64,000 nt of DNA from Hyphomicrobiales bacterium (GTDB lineage: Bacteria; Pseudomonadota; Alphaproteobacteria; Rhizobiales; Rhizobiaceae), in NCBI GenBank assembly GCA_900469955.1, contig UBYX01000013.1, positions 24,871-88,870 on the forward strand. The letters run 5' to 3'. Shown in pieces: positions 59,703 through 64,000 of the stretch (within the stretch, counting starts at the first letter, position 1; the number at the start of each line of letters is the position of its first letter). A model generated the notes under the pieces. That model saw only the letters and a program-made list of their open reading frames with translations, was not told the origin of the DNA and ran no database searches. A program made the translations under genes and the position numbers.

Positions 59703-60632
59703 GTGAAGATGTTTCTCACCCGGATCGTGATCGCGCTCAGAAACTTCCAGCAATGGCTGGTGGCGCAGATCGCCTTCGGGTTTCTCAATCTCCTGAAAAT
59801 TTTCCCCGCCGATCCGGCGATCCGCTTTGCCGACCGGATTGCGCGGCGCGTCGGCCCGAAGCTCAGCAGGCACAAGCTGATGCTGATCAACCTGCGCAAT
59901 GCCTATCCCGAAAAGAGCGAGGAAGAGCTGCAGGAGATCGCAGTCGCCAGCTGGGGACATATGGGCCGTCTTGCGGCGGAATACGTGTTCCTCGACCGGT
60001 TGTTTGATTTCGATCCGGAGCGGCCGGAGCCGGGCAGGGTGGAGGTGTCGGGAATTCCGATCTTCGTCGACCTTCGCGACAATCCGCGGCCCTTCATCGT
60101 CTTTACCGGGCATACCGGCAATTTCGAGCTGCTGCCGGTCGCCGGCAAGGCGTTCGGTCTGGAAGTCATGGTTCTCTTCCGCCCGCCGAACAATCCATAC
60201 ATCGCCAAGAAGGTTTTCGACTTCAGGGCAAACCGTATGGGTAAACTCGTGCCTTCCCATGCCGGCTCCTCCTTTGCGCTGGCGCGCCGGCTAGATCAGG
60301 GCGGCGGCGTTGGGGTGCTGGTCGATCAGAAGTTCCGCAAGGGTCTGAAGACCAGTTTTTTCGGCAGGCCGGTACAGACCAATCCCTTGCTTGCCAAGCT
60401 CGTCCGCCAATTTAACGCGGAGGTTTATCCCGCCCGCTGCATCCGTTTGCCGGACAACCGGTATCGGCTGGAGATCGAGCCGAAGATCGAACTGCCGCGC
60501 GACGAGAAGGGCAATCTCGATGTTCAGGCCACCGGGCAGATCCTCAACGACAAGGTGGAGAGCTGGGTGCGGGAATATCCCGAGCAATGGCTCTGGTACC
60601 ACGACCGCTGGAAGATCAAGTGGTCGCTATGA
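59703..60632 (+). CDS. lpxXL: LpxXL, lipid A very-long-chain acyltransferase
   Basis: A 309-residue LpxL/HtrB-family acyltransferase that attaches the VLCFA from AcpXL to lipid A. It has an N-terminal membrane anchor, the acyl-transfer motif GHTGNFE (His and Glu), the NPYIAKKVFDFRANRMG region and a conserved VGVLVDQKFRKGL segment. I chose a GTG start at 59703, preceded by GAGG; a TTG overlapping the dehydrogenase stop or an ATG at 59709 are alternatives. It closes the VLCFA operon. Confidence 0.93.
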   Translation: MKMFLTRIVIALRNFQQWLVAQIAFGFLNLLKIFPADPAIRFADRIARRVGPKLSRHKLMLINLRNAYPEKSEEELQEIAVASWGHMGRLAAEYVFLDRLFDFDPERPEPGRVEVSGIPIFVDLRDNPRPFIVFTGHTGNFELLPVAGKAFGLEVMVLFRPPNNPYIAKKVFDFRANRMGKLVPSHAGSSFALARRLDQGGGVGVLVDQKFRKGLKTSFFGRPVQTNPLLAKLVRQFNAEVYPARCIRLPDNRYRLEIEPKIELPRDEKGNLDVQATGQILNDKVESWVREYPEQWLWYHDRWKIKWSL

Positions 60633-60783
60633 CCGCGCTGTTCTCCAGATAGCGTCCATTAACCCGCATTCGCGATTTTTCCGCATCAATTCATCGGCCA
60701 CAAATTGGGTCCGATTCTGAGAAAAGAATTAATGCAAATCGCTTTGAATGGCGGAGACGCCGTGCTCCCGAGGAAGGGCCGGC

Positions 60784-61521
60784 ATGTCTCCGAGGCGGGA
60801 GAGGGTGCATTTTTTGCAAGCTTTGATCGATCTTTTCTGGTCCAAATATGCCGATCTGCGGCAGGCAGTCGAGCATGACGACGTGCACACCACCGCAGCC
60901 CTCGATCGCGAACTTGACCCGCTTCTTCTCGCCATTTTCTCAAATCAGGAAAAAGAGCCGGCCAATATCCAGGCCCAGTTCCGCTTCGCGCTCGACCTCC
61001 TGAACGAGGAGGCCGATGACAGGGGCTGCGTGCGGCGCAACGGTCACCTTTTACAGATGCTTGTCGAGCGCTATGTGCTCCCGGATGGCCCCATGTCTGC
61101 GGATCAGCCCGCCGGTTCGGAACCCGATGGCGCAGCGGTCCTGGCGGACGCCCTGGCCGACGGTTTTCTCGACGACGCACTTCTGAACCGGATATCCGAT
61201 CGTATCGTCGTGGTCGGTCCCGGCTATCGGATCTTCTATTCAAACGAGACCAATGCCCGCCGTCTGGACGTGCCGCGCGAAGAACTGATCGGACGGCATT
61301 TCGCGGAATTCGTCGGCATTCATCATTTTCAGAACGAGTTCAGGGCAAGTCTCGACCGATGCTTTGCTGGCGAAAGCCTTTCGCTGACCTATGCCGACCG
61401 GATCGACGGCCAGACCGTGGTCGTTCGCTGCCGCATGTCGCCGTGCCTGTCCGGTGCGGCGAAGCTCGGCGCCCTCTTGGTGATGCAGGAGACGGCTGAC
61501 CGCCGTCGCCCCGCCGCTTAG
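60784..61521 (+). CDS. PAS-domain protein
   Basis: About 245 residues. A helical N-terminal half (LFWSKYADLRQAVEHDDVHTTAALDREL) precedes a PAS domain at about 135-235 (DRIVVVGPGYRIFYSNETNARRLDVPREELIGRHFAEFVG). No kinase, GGDEF or DNA-binding domain is attached, so it may be a sensor that acts by protein contact. The start is unsure: ATG 60748, ATG 60784 and GTG 60805 are all possible. It stands alone between the lipid A cluster and the VOC gene. Confidence 0.75.
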   Translation: MSPRRERVHFLQALIDLFWSKYADLRQAVEHDDVHTTAALDRELDPLLLAIFSNQEKEPANIQAQFRFALDLLNEEADDRGCVRRNGHLLQMLVERYVLPDGPMSADQPAGSEPDGAAVLADALADGFLDDALLNRISDRIVVVGPGYRIFYSNETNARRLDVPREELIGRHFAEFVGIHHFQNEFRASLDRCFAGESLSLTYADRIDGQTVVVRCRMSPCLSGAAKLGALLVMQETADRRRPAA

Positions 61522-61523
61522 GT

Positions 61524-61880
61524 TCACTTGTCCGACCAGACGGCCAGCTCGTAACCTTCCGGATCGGCGAAATGAAATCGCCGTCCGCCGGGAAAGGAGA
61601 AGATCGGTTTGAGGATCACGCCGCCGGCCTTCTCGATTCGTGCCTGAGCGTCCTCCATGTCATTGGCAAAGAGGATCACAAGCGGCCCTCCTTTAGCGCT
61701 CACGTCCGCTGACTTGGCAAAACCTCCCGTCAGCCGGCCGTCCTGAAACTCGCAATAATCCGGACCGTAATCCGTAAACGTCCAGCCGAATGCCGAACCA
61801 TAGAAGGCCTTGGCTTTGTCGATATCGCCCACGTTGAATTCGACATAGTCGATCTTCCGATCCGCTCCTGCGGTTCCCAT
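61524..61880 (-). CDS. VOC-family (glyoxalase/bleomycin resistance) protein
   Basis: A 118-residue beta-alpha-beta-beta-beta repeat protein. IDYVEFNVGDIDKAKAFYGSAFGW at the start and FHFADPEGYELAVWSD at the end are the typical VOC metal-edge strands; the Glu in PEGYELAVW is kept. Function could be glyoxalase-like, binding, or resistance. ATG has GGGAGACC. It is 10 bp downstream of the SRPBCC gene on the same strand, so they are likely an operon. Confidence 0.88.
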   Translation of the reverse strand: MGTAGADRKIDYVEFNVGDIDKAKAFYGSAFGWTFTDYGPDYCEFQDGRLTGGFAKSADVSAKGGPLVILFANDMEDAQARIEKAGGVILKPIFSFPGGRRFHFADPEGYELAVWSDK

Positions 61881-61890
61881 GGCGGTCTCC

Positions 61891-62298
61891 CTATCTCTCG
61901 TGTTCCAGAAGGTGTTTCAGCGTTGTCAGATCCTTCACCACATGGGCCGCATCCGCTTCAAAGGCTGCGTCGTCCAGATCGGACCGTCGAAACAGCGTGA
62001 ACATGACTTCGGCGCCATCTCCGTTCGGCATGACCCGCAGAGGATTGTCGACGACCAATCCGGTCTCCATTCTGACCTGATGGTCTAGAATGCCGAACGG
62101 GTTGTCCGGTGTGAAGCGTACGTGCACTTTTCCGATCGGGCCGCCGTCGCCGACCCAGTCATCGCCCTCCGGGGTGAGGTCGGATGCGAGGCCTGATGCC
62201 CAGAGCGCCATGTTTTCGGGTTTGCTTGCGAAAGCGTATACCTCCCGCCAGGGCTTTGCGATGCTGATATGGATGATGCGTGCGGGCAATGTCGACAT
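61891..62298 (-). CDS. SRPBCC-family (START/AHSA1-like) protein
   Basis: A 135-residue protein with the ligand-binding SRPBCC fold: ISIAKPWREVYAFASKPENMALWASGL near the start, then beta strands (GKVHVRFTPDNPFGILDHQVRM) and a C-terminal helix. Such proteins bind small hydrophobic ligands or take part in stress. ATG 62298 is preceded by ACGGAGAAAG. The upstream frame is open but not family-like. It is followed by the VOC gene. Confidence 0.85.
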   Translation of the reverse strand: MSTLPARIIHISIAKPWREVYAFASKPENMALWASGLASDLTPEGDDWVGDGGPIGKVHVRFTPDNPFGILDHQVRMETGLVVDNPLRVMPNGDGAEVMFTLFRRSDLDDAAFEADAAHVVKDLTTLKHLLEHER

Positions 62299-62503
62299 GA
62301 CTTTCTCCGTCTCTTGCCATCTTCGTTCCAGGATAACCCGATAAGATAGAACAAAACAAGATCGCTCGCTGAATGACGACACGATGATGCGCTGGCCGCG
62401 AGGTGGATGTCATGGAAATTTAATCGTTTAGCGTCACGCCTGCCTTGCCGTTTGAATATCTGGATGCGACAACAGCCGCGAATCTTCAAATGGAGGCACA
62501 TCC

Positions 62504-63937
62504 GTGGAACAGGCAGAAATCGGCCTTATCGGGCTCGGCGTCATGGGCTCAAACCTCTCTCTCAATATCGCCGAGAAGGGCAACAAGATTGCCGTCTTCA
62601 ACCGCTCTCCGGAAGCGACGCGCAAATTTTACGCCGAAGCCGGCGATTTGCAGGGCCAGGTGGTTCCCTGCGAAACTCTCGAGGAATTTGTTGCCGCCAT
62701 TCGCCCGCCACGGCCGATCATCATCATGATCAAGGCAGGCGATCCGGTCGACCAGCAGATGGAGCTTCTGAAGCCCTATCTGTCTGCGGGCGACATCATG
62801 ATCGACGCCGGCAACGCCAATTTCCGAGACACGATGCGCCGCTTCGACAATCTGAAAGATAGCGGCCTGACCTTCATCGGCATGGGCGTTTCAGGCGGTG
62901 AAGAGGGTGCCCGGCACGGTCCTTCGATCATGGTCGGCGGCACCGAGGAAAGCTGGAAGCGCGTCGAAAAGGTGCTGACCTCGATTTCCGCCAAATTCAA
63001 CGACGAGCCCTGCGTTGCCTGGCTCGGGCAGAATGGCGCCGGCCATTTCGTCAAGACGATCCACAACGGCATCGAATATGCCGACATGCAGATGATCGCG
63101 GAAATCTACGGTATCCTGCGCGACGGCCTCGGCATGAGCGCGACGGAGATCGGCGAAGTCTTCGGCAAATGGAATACCGGCCGTCTCAATTCCTATCTCA
63201 TCGAAATCTCCGAGAAGGTTCTGAAGGCCGCGGATCCGATCTCGGGCAAGCCGATGGTCGACCTGATCGTCGACGCCGCCGGCCAGAAGGGCACCGGCAA
63301 ATGGTCCGTCATCGAAGCCCAGAACATGGGTGTCGCGGCGACCGCCATCGAAGCCGCCGTTGCCGGACGTATTCTGTCCTCGCAGAAGACGGAACGCGCG
63401 GCCGCGGAAAAGATTTTCGGCCTGCCCAAGATCGCCGACACGCCGAAGGACAAGGCAGCATTCATCGATGATCTCGAAAATGCGTTGCTCGCCGCCAAGA
63501 TCGGCGCCTACGCCCAGGGCTTCGCGGTTATGTCTGCAGCGTCGAGCGAATACGGCTGGAACCTGCCGATGCCGACGATCGCCAAGATATGGCGCGCCGG
63601 CTGCATCATCCGCTCGCAGTTCCTGGACGAGATCACCTCGGCATTCACCAAGGATCCGCATGTAGCGAACCTTATCGTCACGCCGGCCTTTTCGCAGATG
63701 GTGAAGGATACCGATGGCGCTCTTCGCCGGGTCGTCTCGTTTGCGGCGCTTTCCGGCCTGCCGGCTCCGGCACTCGCTTCGGCGCTTTCCTATTTCGATG
63801 CCTACCGACGTGGCCGCGGCACGGCCAATCTGATCCAGGCACAGCGCGACTTCTTCGGCGCCCATGGCTTTGATCGCGTCGACGGCGTCGACAAGCATCA
63901 TGGTCCATGGGGCAGCGGCCTCGCCGAATTCGCCTGA
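62504..63937 (+). CDS. gnd: 6-Phosphogluconate dehydrogenase, decarboxylating
   Basis: A 477-residue enzyme that turns 6-phosphogluconate into ribulose 5-phosphate with NADP+ and CO2, in the pentose phosphate pathway. The cofactor fold starts GLIGLGVMGSNLSLN, the sugar-binding region has GVSGGEEGARHGPS and the catalytic Lys is in GHFVKTIHNGIEY. The C terminus has HHGPWGSG, as in dimeric enzymes. The start is GTG, with TGGAGGCAC as RBS. Length is right for the family. Confidence 0.97.
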   Translation: MEQAEIGLIGLGVMGSNLSLNIAEKGNKIAVFNRSPEATRKFYAEAGDLQGQVVPCETLEEFVAAIRPPRPIIIMIKAGDPVDQQMELLKPYLSAGDIMIDAGNANFRDTMRRFDNLKDSGLTFIGMGVSGGEEGARHGPSIMVGGTEESWKRVEKVLTSISAKFNDEPCVAWLGQNGAGHFVKTIHNGIEYADMQMIAEIYGILRDGLGMSATEIGEVFGKWNTGRLNSYLIEISEKVLKAADPISGKPMVDLIVDAAGQKGTGKWSVIEAQNMGVAATAIEAAVAGRILSSQKTERAAAEKIFGLPKIADTPKDKAAFIDDLENALLAAKIGAYAQGFAVMSAASSEYGWNLPMPTIAKIWRAGCIIRSQFLDEITSAFTKDPHVANLIVTPAFSQMVKDTDGALRRVVSFAALSGLPAPALASALSYFDAYRRGRGTANLIQAQRDFFGAHGFDRVDGVDKHHGPWGSGLAEFA

Positions 63938-63963
63938 TCCGGACAACAATTCCCATAGATCAA

Positions 63964-63984
63964 AGCCCGCCGATAAGGCGGGCT
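63964..63984 (+). terminator. Terminator hairpin after gnd
   Basis: An 8-bp stem (AGCCCGCC and its complement) with a 5-base loop begins 27 bp after the gnd stop. It has no clear T-run after it. Confidence 0.65.
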
Positions 63985-64000
63985 CAGACTGCTGACAAAC

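Overview
The window looks like a chromosomal segment of an alphaproteobacterium of the family Rhizobiaceae (Rhizobium, Sinorhizobium, Agrobacterium and relatives). Evidence: GC-rich coding with strong G/C third positions, a BA14K-family protein, a fused SecDF, a DUF1127 protein, EcfG-type promoter motifs, a RIME-like intergenic repeat and, most telling, the acpXL-fabZXL-fabF2XL-fabF1XL-dehydrogenase-lpxXL cluster that makes the very-long-chain acyl group of rhizobial lipid A. I see no transposase, phage gene, tRNA, rRNA or CRISPR array.

Layout. 1-2.7 kb: tail of a BA14K protein, an MFS transporter and a LysR regulator. 2.8-8.2 kb: a hydrolase-fold protein without catalytic residues, then an RND efflux adaptor and pump. 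8.2-18.3 kb: housekeeping and stress genes (SDR, catalase, metallophosphoesterase, HAD phosphatase, amino acid permease, phospholipid methyltransferase-like protein, YqaA-type membrane protein, SecDF). 18.6-23.3 kb: a low-oxygen island with ubiT, ubiU and ubiV (O2-independent ubiquinone synthesis), a hemerythrin-like protein, a DUF6522-like protein, ubiX and a group III truncated haemoglobin; three of its promoter regions carry a TTG-N8-CAA box of FNR/NnrR type. 23.6-30.6 kb: response regulator, small secreted protein, flavoproteins, DUF924, a GlsB/YmgE stress membrane protein with a consensus EcfG promoter, and a large MscS-type channel.

30.7-51.9 kb is the most interesting part: a region for use of methylated amines. 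It holds a dimethylglycine-dehydrogenase-like flavoenzyme, a GlxA/GbdR-type AraC regulator, a LysR regulator, a corrinoid methyl-transfer set (non-pyrrolysine MttB-type methyltransferase, corrinoid protein, methyltetrahydrofolate:corrinoid methyltransferase, ASKHA/RACo-type reductive activase, DUF1638 protein, formyltransferase-like protein, 4Fe-4S protein), an ECF sigma/vWA pair, a betaine:homocysteine-methyltransferase-like enzyme, and a glycine-betaine-type ABC ATPase and binding protein without a permease gene between them. The proposed flow is betaine import, corrinoid-dependent removal of one methyl to tetrahydrofolate, then oxidative removal of the next from dimethylglycine. A TGCGACA-N6-TGTCGCA palindrome and relatives of it lie upstream of the AraC regulator, in the divergent corrinoid/mttB promoter and before the dehydrogenase, suggesting one regulon.

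52.6-64 kb: cobP (adenosylcobinamide kinase/guanylyltransferase, useful for the corrinoid enzymes), a TSUP permease, a nucleoside hydrolase, the lipid A VLCFA cluster, a PAS-domain protein, VOC and SRPBCC proteins, and gnd. Several genes use GTG or TTG starts; where the start is a judgement, the entry says so.
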